Assembly (NCBI RefSeq): GCF_016808095.1
Contig: NC_068971.1
Coordinates: forward strand, 25,068,131-25,132,130
DNA from: Vigna angularis
Lineage: Eukaryota; Streptophyta; Magnoliopsida; Fabales; Fabaceae
DNA length: 64,000 nt
Direction: 5' to 3'
Shown: piece by piece, positions 46,293-58,440 of the stretch
Layout: each line of letters begins with the position of its first letter
Position numbering within the stretch: the first letter of the stretch is position 1
Made by a program: the position numbers and the translations under genes
The notes under the pieces: generated by a model
The model's input: the letters and a program-made list of their open reading frames with translations, nothing else
Databases searched by the model: none
What the model was told of the DNA's origin: nothing

Positions 46293-46555
46293 GAACGATC
46301 GCTACTAAGTGACCACACAATCCACTAAGACCGATCGCTACTAAGAGACCACACAACCCACTAAGACTGATCGCTACTAAGAGACCACACACCCACTAAG
46401 ACTGATCGATACTAAGAGATCACACACCCACTAAGACCGATCGATACTAAGAGATCACACACCCACTAAGACTGGTCAATACTAAGAGATCATACACCCA
46501 CTAAGATCGATCGATAATAAGAGATCACACACCCACTAAGAATGATCGCTATGAC
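46293..46555. repeat. 35 bp tandem repeat in the gypsy LTR
   Basis: About 7.5 copies of GACCGATCGMTACTAAGAGA followed by YCACACACCCACTAA; copies differ by a few bases. Confidence 0.9.
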
Positions 46556-47307
46556 TTAAAACAGAATACTAGTACAAGACAGATTGGTCATTAACTGAAA
46601 AGCTCTATAGAAGTAGAGCTCAGTTAAGACCGAACACAAGAAGAAAGCCGAATGGTCAACAAAGGACCCTCAGCGAACTAAATAATTCTTCAGAATGACT
46701 GCAGAATTATGATCAACACCAAATCTTTACCAATTTCCTTCGTTCTTCCCAACTTCTAATCCTCCCAATTTATATTATACAGACCAAACTCACACCTAAC
46801 ACAAATTCTCCAGCTTCACTATCAGACTTCCTCCCAATATCACTCGGCCACTGAACCAGAATTATGCAAAATCACAATCAACATGAACACAACACTTAAG
46901 AGTCTTCAATAACAATACCAAACACAATCATTCAGTTTCACACACATGCAAAACCATCAAACATCATTTTCATACATCATCAACCAAATAATTAAATTAA
47001 CTAGCTTCCCTTACCTCTTCACCAAACAGAAAGCTTTTACACCTTCAGGAAATTGTTTGAACTTCAAGAAAATCTAAAAACACTGACTAAAATTACTGAA
47101 TTAACTGGTTGACAAGAAATCCTTCAGCTCAAGGATCTCTTAACTGATGAAGATTTTTAGAGAGAAGGAGGAGGAAAGTGAAAATCAGAATTTTGGAGAG
47201 AGAGAGTATGCAGAGAATGAGACGAAATTTGAAACTTTCATTCATATACTACTCTCAAAACCGGACGGTCCAATCCAGTACATACACCTGATCCGCTCCA
47301 ATTTCCT

Positions 47308-50212
47308 TTAAATCTCTCGGCTCTCATTCTCTCCAACAACAAAATTTTTCGTCCTCGAAAAATTGGACTTACCAGAGAACATATGAGGGTATAACTCCCT
47401 CATGATATCTTCCAATTCCCAGGTAGAGTCACATGTTCTCCTATCCCAAACAACCTTAACTAAACTGATGGATTTTTCTCTAAGTTGCTTAGTTTGGCTT
47501 TCCTCAATGCTGACAGGCTGCATCTCAATTGAGCGGTCTTCTCTGATTTGTATATCTTCTACTTCCAACACATGAGAAGGATTTGGCACATACTTCTTGA
47601 GCTGAGATACGTGGAAAACTGAATGGAGATTTGCTAGCTTTAGAGGCAAAGCTATCTCATAAGCGACTAGTCCTATACACCTCAAAATCTAGTATGTACC
47701 AATAAACCTAGGAGATAACTTCTTATAATGAACGACTCTTCCAACACCAGTAGTCGAAGTTACTTTAAGGAAAACATGATCTCCACTAGCAAACTCTAAA
47801 GGCCTCCCCCTACGATCAACATAAGACTTCTGCCTACTCTAAGATGCCCTCAACCTTTCTTGAATTAGCTTCACCTTTTCAATAGTCTGTTGAATCACTT
47901 CTGGCCCAGTCAACACTGATTCTCCTTCTTGAAACCAACAAAGAGGAGTCCTACAACGTCTTCCATACAAGGCTTCAAACGGTGTCATACCAATGTTGGA
48001 CTGATAACTATTGTTGTAGGTGAATTCCACCAATGGCAACACTTCATCCCAGACTCCCAAGTGATCCAAAACACACGTCCTCAACAAATCCTCAAGTGTT
48101 TGGATTTTCCTCTCAGACTGACTGTCCATCTGGGGATGATAAGCTGAACTCGTCTACAATCGACTCCCTAACTCACTCTGTAATGATTGCCAAAATCGAG
48201 AGGTGAACGAGGATCTCTGTCCGAAATAATACTCGACGACACTACTTCTCTGATATACAGCTAAGCCAACTTGGCCATTGACATCTTCAAATTAATAGCA
48301 AGAAAATGGGCACTTTTAGTTAACCTGTCTACTATCACCCAAATAACGTTATGACTTCTGACCGTTTAGGGTAAATGGGTAACAAAGTCCATGGCAATGT
48401 TATCCCATTTCCACTCGGGAATTTCAACTGTTGTAACAACCCACCCGGTCTTTGATGCTCCACTTTAGCTCTTTGACAGGTTAAACATGAAGATATAAAC
48501 CGAGCCACATCTCTCTTCATACCTGACCACCAAAATGACTCTTTGAGGTCGGGATACATTTTAGTCATGCCTGGATGCATACTAAAACGACTCTGATGTC
48601 CTTCCTCAAGGATCAATCTCTTCAATTCCCCATCACTAGGCACACACACTCTTCCTTTGAACCTTAAGAGACCGTCCGTCCCTATACTGAAATCATTTCC
48701 CTGTTCTGAACCGGCCAAACCTCGAAACTTAAGTAGCTCGTTGTCAACCGACTGCCTTTCTTTAATGCGGTCGAACAATCCACTTACTAACACAAAACTA
48801 CTGCAGAAAAAACAATTCGGTTCCAACTCCACCTGTAATCTTAAATCTCTAAAGCTCTCAACTAAACTCAGCTCTCGAACCATCATAGCAGAAACATGCA
48901 CAGTCTTCCGGCTTAAGGCATCGGCTACCACATTAGCCTTGCCTGGATGATACAACAGCTCAAACTCGAAATCCTTAAGGAACTCCATCCACCTTCGCTG
49001 CCTCATGTTCAACTCCTTTTGATCAAAGAGATACTTAAAACTCTTATGATCACTGAACACTTGAAGTTTTGCACCGTAGAGATAGTGCCTCCAAATCTTC
49101 AAAGCAAAAACCACAACTGCCAACTCAAGATCATGTGTAGGGTAATTCTTCCCATGAACTTTCAATTGTCTTGAAGCATAAGCAACCACTTTTCTTTCTT
49201 GCATTAACACACAGCCCAACCCTTGGTAGGAAGCATCACAAAATACCTCAAAGGCTTTACCTGCATCCGGAATTATCAACACAGGAGCACTTGTCAACAT
49301 TTGCTTTAGCTCCTGAAAACTATCTTTACACCGATCGGTCCAAGCGAAAGGTTGATCTTTCCTAGTCAATTGAGTTAACGACGCTACTATCTTAGAAAAT
49401 CCATCAATAAGACGACGATAACAGCTCGCTAAACCAATAAAGCTCATAATCTCTATGACCGACCGAGGCCTTTCCCACTGAAGCACCGCTTGCACCTTGG
49501 CTGGATCTACAGAAATACCACCAGCCGAGATCACATGTCCCAAGAACTACACTTCTTCCATCCAGAACTCGCACTTGGACAACTTAGCATACAACTTCTT
49601 TTCTCATAACACACCGAGCATTATTCTAAGATGAACTTCATGCTCTTTCCTAGTCTTGAAATAGATAAGAATGTCATCAATGAAGATGACCAAAAACATA
49701 TCTAGAAATGGTCTGAAGATGCGGTTCATGTAATCCATGAATATAGCCGAAGCATTAGTAACATTGAACAACATTACTACATACTCATAATGACCATATC
49801 TGGATCTGAATGCAGTCTTTTGAACATCACCCTCCTTGACTAGAATCTGGTGATAACTTGACCTTAGGTCTATCTTAGAAAACACGGTAGCCCCACACAG
49901 TTGATCCATCAAATTGCCAATCCTAGGCAACGGATACTTGTTCTTGATGGTTAACTTGTTCAATTGCCTATAATCCACACACAGCCGAGAACTACCATCC
50001 TTCTTCTTTACTAACAACACCAGAGCACCCCAAGGGGAAACACTTGGCTGAATGAATTGCTTCTCGAGCAGGTCTTCAATCTGATTCTTAAGCTCGGCTA
50101 ACTCTGCTGGAGCCATCCTATAAGGAGCTATCGATACTGGCCCTGCTCTTGGCACCAGATCAATAGAAAATTCCACTTCTCTTTGAGGAGGTAATCTAGG
50201 AACTTCTTTGAT
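47308..50212 (-). pseudogene. RT, RNase H and integrase of the gypsy element
   Basis: On -, from 50212: [60 protein letters not shown] and the RT active site [10 protein letters not shown] near 49660; then RT end FLGHVISAGGISVDPAKVQA (~49540), RNase H EVFCDASYQGLGCVLMQ near 49230 and HPGKANVVADALSRK near 48930, integrase zinc finger HPGMTKMYP...CLTCQRAKVEHQRPG (48580..48450), core with the VEFTYNNSYQSNIGMTPFEALYGRR block (~48030; quoted only in part: NNSYQSNIGMTPFEALYG), and a C-terminal tail with LHSVFHVSQLKKYVP and VVWDRRTCDSTWELEDIM, a chromodomain-like end. Frameshifts or stops near 49570, 48340 and 47820 break it into pieces. Conservation is good, so the insertion is fairly young. Confidence 0.9.
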
Positions 50213-50217
50213 GCGGC

Positions 50218-51770
50218 TGTCGCGGCCCATCAAATTTGATGTGCAAATAAATGCAGTATAGTGCTAGGAAGTGACTCCTAGGTCGTCTCTCAAGGACCAA
50301 ATGTGGTTCGAGACTTAGGTTAAACACGTAGTGGGGGAGTTTTGAAAATGTTTTTGTGCTTAGAAATGAACTAAATTAAAACTGAAAATTAAATACAACC
50401 AAACATAATTGAAAACACTGAAATAAATGAACAAAGCGTGAAGACCGAACGGTCCTACAGATGACCGAACGGTTCTACATTGAGATCGAACGGTTTCTAA
50501 AACAAGTAAGGAAATTGGAAATGCAAGAAGATAAAGAAGCTGAGCAGAACAGACATCATGAAAATAGTAAATTGAATGGTCCTAAAGCAAGATGTGTGAA
50601 CTAGTTAACATGCAAGAAATAAATAACAAAATACACAATGTTCTTAAATTGAAATGTTGAACTAACAAATTAAATGCACATTGGAATAAAGTTTGGAAAT
50701 TTTAAAACAAAATCACCACCGGTTCAAACATCAACACAATATAAAAAGAAGACCTCTTGGAACTTTTTTTCCCTCCGTGAACATAACCGAATGCCTATTC
50801 GACATGCTAAACTAAAGTAAATCTAATCATGGAAAACAAAATCAGCGTGTATTTTTCCCAAAGCCAAAATGAAATTCCACTTGCTACACCTCCTAAGTAC
50901 ATGAACCGAATGTGTCTGCTCCTAAATGAAAACAGCTCCTCCTATTCTAAAAGCAAACCTATCAATTGCCGCTTGTTGAATCAAGCGTGCTCTTCCCTGC
51001 AGCACCGTGCTTCACTTCTTCCACTCATGAAAGCATCGTGTGCTTTCTTCCAAGTGGCGGCTGGAGCCCAACCATTCTCCATTTGAAAGCAAAATGAAAT
51101 CACTGATTCTTCACTCAGCTTGCAACCAAACATTAAGCAAACATTCAATGCAATAGTGAACTTCTGTGATGATGAGCTTTGAAAGACGGAAATGAAGAAT
51201 CAACAAAGATAAAAAAATGCTTCTAAGTGGGTGGCGGCTGCCATGTCCAGGCCGAGACACCTCTCCTCTTTCTCCTCCAAGGGTTTTAAACCATCGTGTG
51301 CCCTCTGCGTGCTGCCTCCCTTTCCAATGAGAATATAATGTGCTGGACGCGTTCCTAGGTGGTGGCTACTGTTTTTTATTTTATTTTAAGCACACCTCTC
51401 CTCTGGATAAGAACCGAGAGGTCAAAAAAAACTTCTAGACGTGTGTGCCTTCCTTTACCTAGTGCCCTTGCTGCTGTGCATGTTGAGGTTGGACCGTGAA
51501 TGCCTCCCCAAGCTGCTGGAAGCGTGAAGCCCCATTGAGCATTACCATCCGCACATCCTATCCATTGTGGGTGTTGATGTTCAGCCCCAAAAATGTGGCA
51601 GCCCCCTTCTTCCAATAAGCTCAAATAATCCAAATTAATTAAAATAAGAATTTCTGGTCAAATTAAGCACAATTAACAAAAAATAGGAAAATACTGGACA
51701 TTCAAGCACAACTCCATGATTAAATCTAGCACAATAAGCTAAGTGAAATCAAGAAAATATTGACTCATCA
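50218..51770. mobile_element. Non-coding 1.55 kb insertion between protease and RT
   Basis: Foreign DNA splits the gypsy polyprotein frame. It has TG...CA ends on + (TGTCGCGGCCC...GACTCATCA), suggesting a solo LTR or small non-autonomous LTR element, but the flanks GCGGC and TTGTT do not match. A perfect 14 bp palindrome CATCAAATTTGATG lies at 50228..50241 beside one end. It holds no convincing coding frame; it has three GACCGAACGGT-type motifs at 50449..50494. Removing it with 5 flanking bases would leave the gypsy frame open across the join. Confidence 0.6.
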
Positions 51771-51774
51771 TTGT

Positions 51775-52330
51775 TCCGGAAAAACGTTCAAGAAATCACT
51801 TACAACCGAACGGTCTACACTCTCCTTACTTTTGACCGAACGGTTTAAACTCTTCTCATTCTGAAACACCTCTACGTGAGATAGCACCAGAAAAAACTAG
51901 CCCCTTCTCTTAACTCTTGCTTCAACTGACTGGCCGACAACAACATCTTCTTTTCTTTCTTTGGAAACACCAACTTCTTCTCACCACAATCTATAAGAAT
52001 ATGATTGGCGGCTAACCAATCCATTCCTAAAATTACCTCCAAACCTTTGAGAGGTAAACAGATAAGGTTTACTTTGAACCTACGACCCTCAACCTCAACT
52101 GGACATCTAGCACACATGGTAGATGTCCGAACTACACCAGTTGTTGGGGTTGACACCACCAGATCAAACTACAAATCTGACAAACCCAACTTCTCAACAC
52201 ACTCCTTTGACATAAAGGAATGTGTTGCCCCCGAGTCAAACAGCACACAACAAGATACTCCATGCAGCAAACAAGTACTGATAATAAGATTACTTGAATT
52301 TGCTGCCTCTGATCCTGTCATTCCGTAGAC
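51775..52330 (-). pseudogene. Protease region of the gypsy element
   Basis: On -, the aspartic protease site LFDSGATHSF lies near 52240..52211, followed after one stop by RRFKVNLICLPLKGLEVILG and MDWLAANHILIDCGEKKLVF (52080..51960), the usual gypsy protease-RT linker. The linker end carries two GACCGAACGG motifs in frame (near 51806 and 51834). Confidence 0.85.
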
Positions 52331-52335
52331 TCGAC

Positions 52336-53453
52336 CTACAGCTTGTGCTCGGCCGCCACTCCTCTGTTGAAATCTCCCAGCCTATGGCGGTCGTGAAACA
52401 ACCCTTCTGCCCATAGGACAATCTCTCTCATAGTGGCCCTCTCTTCCAGACCGATTACATTTCCTGTATCCTCCCAACTGAGGACAAAAAGACTTGAGGT
52501 GAGGTCCCCCACAATTGTAACATCTAACTGACCCTTGTTGCCCTTGCTGACCCTAGAGACAGATGACTGAGAAGAGGCACCACTAGACCCTGAAGAAGAA
52601 GGCTGAGAATATGGGATCCTCCTAGAACCGAGATTGCCTCTGGATGCAGTTGGTCCTCCAATTCTCGAGGGTCTCTGCTGACTTTCAACCTCCAGCTTGG
52701 TCTTCTCAAGAACTCTAGCCCTTTCCACTAAGGCGGGAAACTCTTTGATGTACAAGCCATCCACCAACAACTTGATATCGCCCCTCAACCCGTTTTCAAA
52801 CTTCCTGCACTACCACTCTTCATCCATTACTAAAGTGTCGAATCTTAGTAGGTGCTTAAACCGATCGGCATACTCAGAAACTGACATGCCCCCTTGCACC
52901 AACTAAAAACTCCACTTCTTTAGCAAACCGAACACTATTTGGAAAGTATTCGGTGTAAAACATCTTCTTAAACACTTCCCAAGAGATGGGAGAACCACTC
53001 CCCTCCAGCAACATCCTCATACTGCTCCACCAATGACTGGCCTTCCCAGTTAGTACGTACTCGGAGAAAGCCAACCTGTTGTCATCCGGACACTTTTTGG
53101 CATTGTAAATTCGTTCCATATCCCGGAACCACAAGTGAGCTTCATCCGGACTGCAGTTGCTATCAAACTTGGTCGGATGATGTTGAAGAAAACTTTCCAA
53201 ACTCCACTCTTGAGGATGATTGGATGAAGAAGAACCTGCTGTAGCCTTGCCACTTAACATCAAATCCAAATATTGTTTCTAGGATGTCTCAGCTGACACC
53301 CTAACAGCATCCAACTGTTGCAAAGCTACAATATGTTGCTGAACTAATGCAGTGTTATGTTGCTACATTGCTTCCAACACTGACTCCATCATTCTCATAA
53401 CGATGGATGTATCAGGATTGTGGGATGGATAAAGAGGAGATCCATTTGTCATC
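52336..53453 (-). pseudogene. gag of the gypsy element
   Basis: On -, from the ATG near 53452: a Gln/Met-rich start, then the retrotransposon gag domain with FLQHHPTKFDSNCSPDEAHL and ASHWWSSMRMLLEG (53190..53000) and FKKMFYTEYFPNSVRFAKEV (~52930). After a frame break comes a Ser-rich linker and two zinc knuckles, CYNCGGPHLKSFC (~52510) and CNRSGREGHYERDC (~52440). Several stops; not intact. Confidence 0.85.
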
Positions 53454-53582
53454 TTCTGTTTACACAGAGAGAAAAAGCCATCTGTCTAACCCAAGGAGAC
53501 AAGGACAACCACTATACATAACTAAGAGCACACAAGCACAAGCAAGACACACTCAAAACCTACAGGATTCCTAAGGAAAGAA

Positions 53583-53597
53583 CTGTTCTGATACCAT
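53583..53597 (-). other. Primer binding site of the gypsy element
   Basis: On - TGGTATCAGAACAGT starts four bases after the LTR terminus GATGTTACA (53601). tRNA-Met type. Confidence 0.8.
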
Positions 53598-53600
53598 TAA

Positions 53601-53893
53601 TGTAACATCCCAAAATATAGTCAAAACTATATAATTAAGATTCATCACACCATAATATTGTAGAATAGTTTCTAGAAATAAAGTTAACTTACATTTATCC
53701 ACAATGTAACTATAAATTTAAACTTTACAAAAGTCTACCCTAGCTGCAAAACTATATACATGACCGAGCGGTCTATATATATATATATATAGATATATAT
53801 AGATATATATATATAGATATCTATATATATATATATAGATATCTATATATAGATATCTATATATATATATATATAGATATCTATATATAGATA

Positions 53894-53957
<64 letters not shown>

Positions 53958-53959
53958 TA

Positions 53960-53992
<33 letters not shown>

Positions 53993-54433
53993 CCGAACAG
54001 TCATAGACTACACCACTGGGTCCTCGTTGTCCAGCGCTTCCTCCAATGAACACTTACCTCCCTCTACTCGCACCCACAAGGTGATCATCGCAACCAGAGA
54101 GTACCGAATAGGAAACATGAACAAGATAGAAAAGAAGGGTAAGCTAGAGTAATTTAATTAATTATAGTTATCATGCAAGTTCAACGAATACATAATCATG
54201 TAACATCCAACACTTATAATCATGCAATGACCGACAACTCAAACAGTCCAAGCCGAACACATTAATTCATGCAAAGACCGACTACTTGACTTGACCATTC
54301 AGATTGTATGAATATGTAGCTTGGGCCGTTCGTGCATCCAGGGGTGTAGTAACTGGAAACCAATCAGCTGTCACCCGGGATTAATCTGTTATAACTCACC
54401 TAAGACCCTATAGGTTAGGACCTCCTGATATTA
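53601..54433 (-). repeat. Truncated 5' LTR of the gypsy element
   Basis: Aligns with 45062..~45750 until GGACCTCCTG, then changes abruptly to unrelated AT-rich DNA at 54434. About 1.5 kb of the LTR is missing. Confidence 0.9.
53773..53990. repeat. Interrupted (TA)n with AGATATCT palindromes
   Basis: 218 bp of TA units broken by repeated AGATATCTATATATA blocks. Strong self-complementarity. Confidence 0.95.
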
Positions 54434-57400
54434 TGATTTGTTCTAATTTATTCCACTTTTGTTCATTTCCTTCCATCTTATCTCTTTGCATTGGTTCTTG
54501 TTTGGATCAATTTCTGCATAAATGGCGGTAAAAAAAATAAAAGTAAAGTGAATTGAACTTGTGAACTATGTTTAAATTAGATTATTTACCAAACTTTTAT
54601 TGAGGCTCTATGACCTTTAAATTTTCTTGTATATTCTTTTCCGCATGGAAAGTTTCATCTCAGAAAATTTATGTCTGACTTGAAAGTAGTAAGAGTAGTT
54701 TCACTGCCAGATACTAGTAATGCAAGAATAATAGCTTAAGAATTTTGGCCCTTCTGGTGCTTTTCTGTTTATGTCTGTCAGATTGGGAATTTAGAATGCA
54801 CAATAATTTTGGTTTATTTGCTGCTACTTGTTCTGTTATCAGCAATCGATACTAGTTCACGTGATAATATTCTGAAGTTGAATTTCTTTTACAGTTTGAA
54901 GATGCTAATGTACTGAATCTTTGGGAGTTTTGTGAGTGATGAATGTGGGATGGTTGTTTCTAAGTAGAATGTTTGGTATTTGTTTCAAGAAGTGCCTTTG
55001 GTATCATATGAATTTTTACAGTTCAATTTCTTCTACTTTAGAATTCATAATAACTCCAACTGATTCATGTAGTGTCCAGGGAGATTAATAAATTTATTGT
55101 TGTTACCATTCATTTGACCATTGAGTTTGTACGTTTCCCATGTTTTGAAAGATTTACCATGATCATACAGAACATGACAAAGGTAAAATGAGTTTTTATG
55201 TAAGAAAAGTTTAGCTAGATTAAATAAGTTAGACAATGAACTACATTGGCATTTGAATTTATTTGTGTACTTGGTTTTGCGGACTGTTGAAAGAGACAAC
55301 TAATTTTTTACTTTCAGATTCCACCTTTTTAAGGTGGTTTTGTGTCTACACTGTGCAACCAAACATGCCAACAGACTCATCATTATTATACCATTTCTAT
55401 TTGTAAATATTGATTAACAAATTAAACATGGAAAACATTGTAAACATTGATTAACAAATTAAACATGGAAAATTACATCAAACTGTTGTAACCGATTCAA
55501 TTACAATAAAATTAGGAAATCTTTAACTAAAGGAAGAAAATGCCATTAGTTATATAACCTTAAAGGGATTAAGATTAGTAATAAAGTAAAGAGTCTTTAT
55601 TTGTTATTTAAATAAAGAACTGTTAATTGTCCAGCCAATTACGTTTTTTCTATTTTTAAAATTGAGTAAGTTGATATTTTTATGGATTTTCTTTTTTGTT
55701 TAAAACTCAACTATATTTATTCTTAATATTTTGAGGGTGGTGACGTATTTTCTAAACTTAAAATTTCCTTTAGGAACTTGGTATAATTTAAAGAGAATGT
55801 TAAATATTGTATGTGGAGCTTAATGTTTTAGTGAGTAAATGAGAATTTAAAAGTTTCGGGTAAAAATAGACAGAAAGCCAAATTTGTTTCAAAACTTTGA
55901 AACCCTAAGTGACTCTATAAGATAGTAAATTTGAAATCAGTCTTAATAAGGGCAAAAAAATTATAATTTATGCATAAATGTATAAATAAAATTTAAACTC
56001 TAAATGTAACATGATGAATTGTCCACATAAATAAGATAAAAAATCTAAATAATGCAGACACAGCATGAATTGTTCACTAATCATTGATGTCAAGTCCAAA
56101 AATTTACTCTACTTATTTAAAATGGCTAGCATTAGTTTAAACATTGACAGATAAATCGAGAGCATTGGACGATTTATGTTCAAATACTTTACAAATAACT
56201 GAAATCATTCACAACAAATGTAAGCAGTGTGGATTTCTTAAAATGATGATCCAACTTAATGTTTCATACATTGGCATGAATAATTGATCGAAAACAAGCT
56301 TGAATGCCCTAAAAATGATACATTAACTTTAACAAATGGAATTTACAGAATCAATTCTATTACAACTACTTGATATCATCTAATCCTGCAGTTTTGCCGG
56401 ATTGCTACTTGGTCATTAATGAGGAAATCATCTTCTGTTTTCAAAGATTCACTAAAGAAACTCTGCAAAATCTGTGACTAACTGTCACCATGTCATGACT
56501 CTTGGTAAAAAATGTATATGTATTTCGTTCTCTTCTGATGGTTTTAGTATATAAAAAAATGAAAGAATTGTTTTGAAGGTTATGGTACGTGTTTAACGAA
56601 TGACTTCTTCACCTTATGCCTGCCCGGTGTTGTTAACCAAAATCAATATGTGTATCTTATTGGCATAGTCCTAACCTTGTTTGCCAGAGCCACGCAGCCC
56701 CAGCACTCCTGCTACACTCAAAATTGAACTGCATTATTAACTATGAAGAATAAGGAAAGCTGCTGATAAAAAAAATGAATAAGTAAAGTACATATAAATT
56801 GTTCACTATCATATACATGACAAGGTGCCTGAGTCAGAAAGGACCTACACTGAGTTGTTTTATTACTAAGTGGAATTATTAGCTTCTTAATGTTATTTGT
56901 CTCAAATAGCAATGAAATTCCATAATCCATACTATACCATCACAGAAATGTCTGGATTTGTAACACGGTTACACTAGATCACCAGAACAAAGTGAAAAGG
57001 TGCCAATTGTGTGTGGGTGGCCATACTAGTGTACTACCAATAATTGTAGCCTATATATCAAATCATTATCCCACACATCCAAGCCTGGTTCAGCCCAAAC
57101 TATAAAACAAACAAAGATGCAATGTCCTACAAACCATCTCCAATTTTCCCTCATCTCTGCCCATGCATCCTTTTTCAAACTCTTAAAACACAAGACTTCA
57201 CTTTTTTGGAAACCAATATTTTCCCAAGGCAACAAAACTAGAGCAGCAACTATTAGCTGCCTTTTCAACATAAACTTGCTAGATGGATTTCTTAACTTAG
57301 TCCTTGTCTCATTTTACTAAGATCATACCTCAAAGTTTAGGGAATTAAGTGCATAACATTCAGTAATAAATTACTTCCCAACAGCTAAATGCATTTTTTG

Positions 57401-58440
57401 TAAATCAATTTTTGAGTTCAAGAATATAACAACCATGAAAACATTCAATGTATACAAGTATTCAATATGGAAAATGGTCTATTAAGAAAAGCTAGACTCA
57501 CATCTGCTCTAGCAGCTTGCACTTCAGAGACAAATCCACATGCTCTGGCTGCACGTTGTCCCTGTTATATATCTTGTTGCTCCTGAAATTATGATGTGAG
57601 AGTCAACTAATGGGCACTGAGGTAAACTATGATCATTAAAATGCAATAAGAAGAGCTTAAATTAAATAAATCACAATTGTAACGTATTCTTATGAGAGAA
57701 AATCATACACAGCACACAATGAAGGAAAAAGCATACATTGAGACTCGTATTTGACCAAGTTCACATTATCCAGTAACATTCCCTTCTATATTATATATCT
57801 ACTTGAGTTTACAGCTTAACTCGCATCACAACACTGCATGATCTTTGCAAATATTCAGAAAAAATGCACATGGTCCCAAAATTCTTTCAACTTTTATGAG
57901 CCACAGCACTAAATATCAATCTTTCAAGTATAAAACAGTAATCATCACATTCTGAACTTCTTGATTTGCAGTTCTAACAACTGATACTCTATTTATCTAA
58001 CTTGATTTCCAGTTGTGATTAGTCACATCAAAATTAGAAACAGATCAGAAACGTGACTGCAAAATTTTCGCAATTCATTTTGGATACAAAGATGCTTTTG
58101 GAAATTCGCACTTTTACTGATATTTTGTTAAATATAAGCGTTACCTAAAAATACCATGCAATAAAAACAACTATGGCAAATTGATTTTCCTAATCATGAT
58201 GATAAAATTTCTAAATTATGCTCTCGAATAATACGAATTTAGTTCAGTGTTTCTTTACCTTTTCACCGGACCAAACATAATAGCTGTAAGAGACTCGGGA
58301 CAATGTTCTAACTTTAAAAATTTTCAAGGTTGAAAGAGACGTGCTCTAAAGTGATTCAAGGACTAAAGGCTCCAAACAACAAATAAGCAGAAAAAAGAAG
58401 ACAAAATTAAAATGGGATAAACATTAAAAGATTAAGGAAA
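54434..58440. other. Host flank right of the TE stack; possible UTR exons of the PPR gene
   Basis: No protein-coding gene recognised. An exon-like piece on + at 54895..54939 follows TTCTTTTACAG and reads FEDANVLNLWEFCE to TGA. On -, exon-like pieces with canonical splice sites lie at 57582..57502 and weakly at 56708..56676. The rest is AT-rich non-coding DNA. Confidence 0.45.

Larger units (their letters stand above)
45062..47286 (-). repeat. 3' LTR of the gypsy element
   Basis: Left edge TGTAACATCC at 45062; right edge set where a TG start on - (47286) follows the end of pol. Contains a (TA)n run (45245..45308), many GACCGA-type motifs and a 35 bp tandem array (46293..46555). Confidence 0.75.
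45062..54433 (-). mobile_element. Chromovirus-like Ty3/gypsy element, antisense, interrupted and right-truncated
   Basis: LTR copies at 45062..~47286 and 53601..54433 both begin (on +) TGTAACATCC and share ~690 bp of alignable sequence apart from AT-rich runs. On -, the order is LTR, primer site (TGGTATCAGA), gag, protease, RT, RNase H, integrase, C-terminal chromodomain-like tail, LTR, which is Ty3/gypsy order; the tail and TGTTACA termini suggest the Tekay-type chromoviruses. A 1.55 kb insertion lies between protease and RT. The right LTR keeps only its inner 0.8 kb. Confidence 0.9.

Noticed and set aside
46293..46555. CRISPR-like array
   Set aside because: Units are contiguous tandem repeats without unique spacers, in a plant LTR.
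48657..49365. Open frames on + opposite gypsy pol
   Set aside because: Antisense of well-conserved RNase H and integrase; no independent signature.
50829..51633. Coding capacity in the 1.55 kb gypsy insertion
   Set aside because: Two short opposite-strand frames with no family resemblance; the segment looks non-coding.
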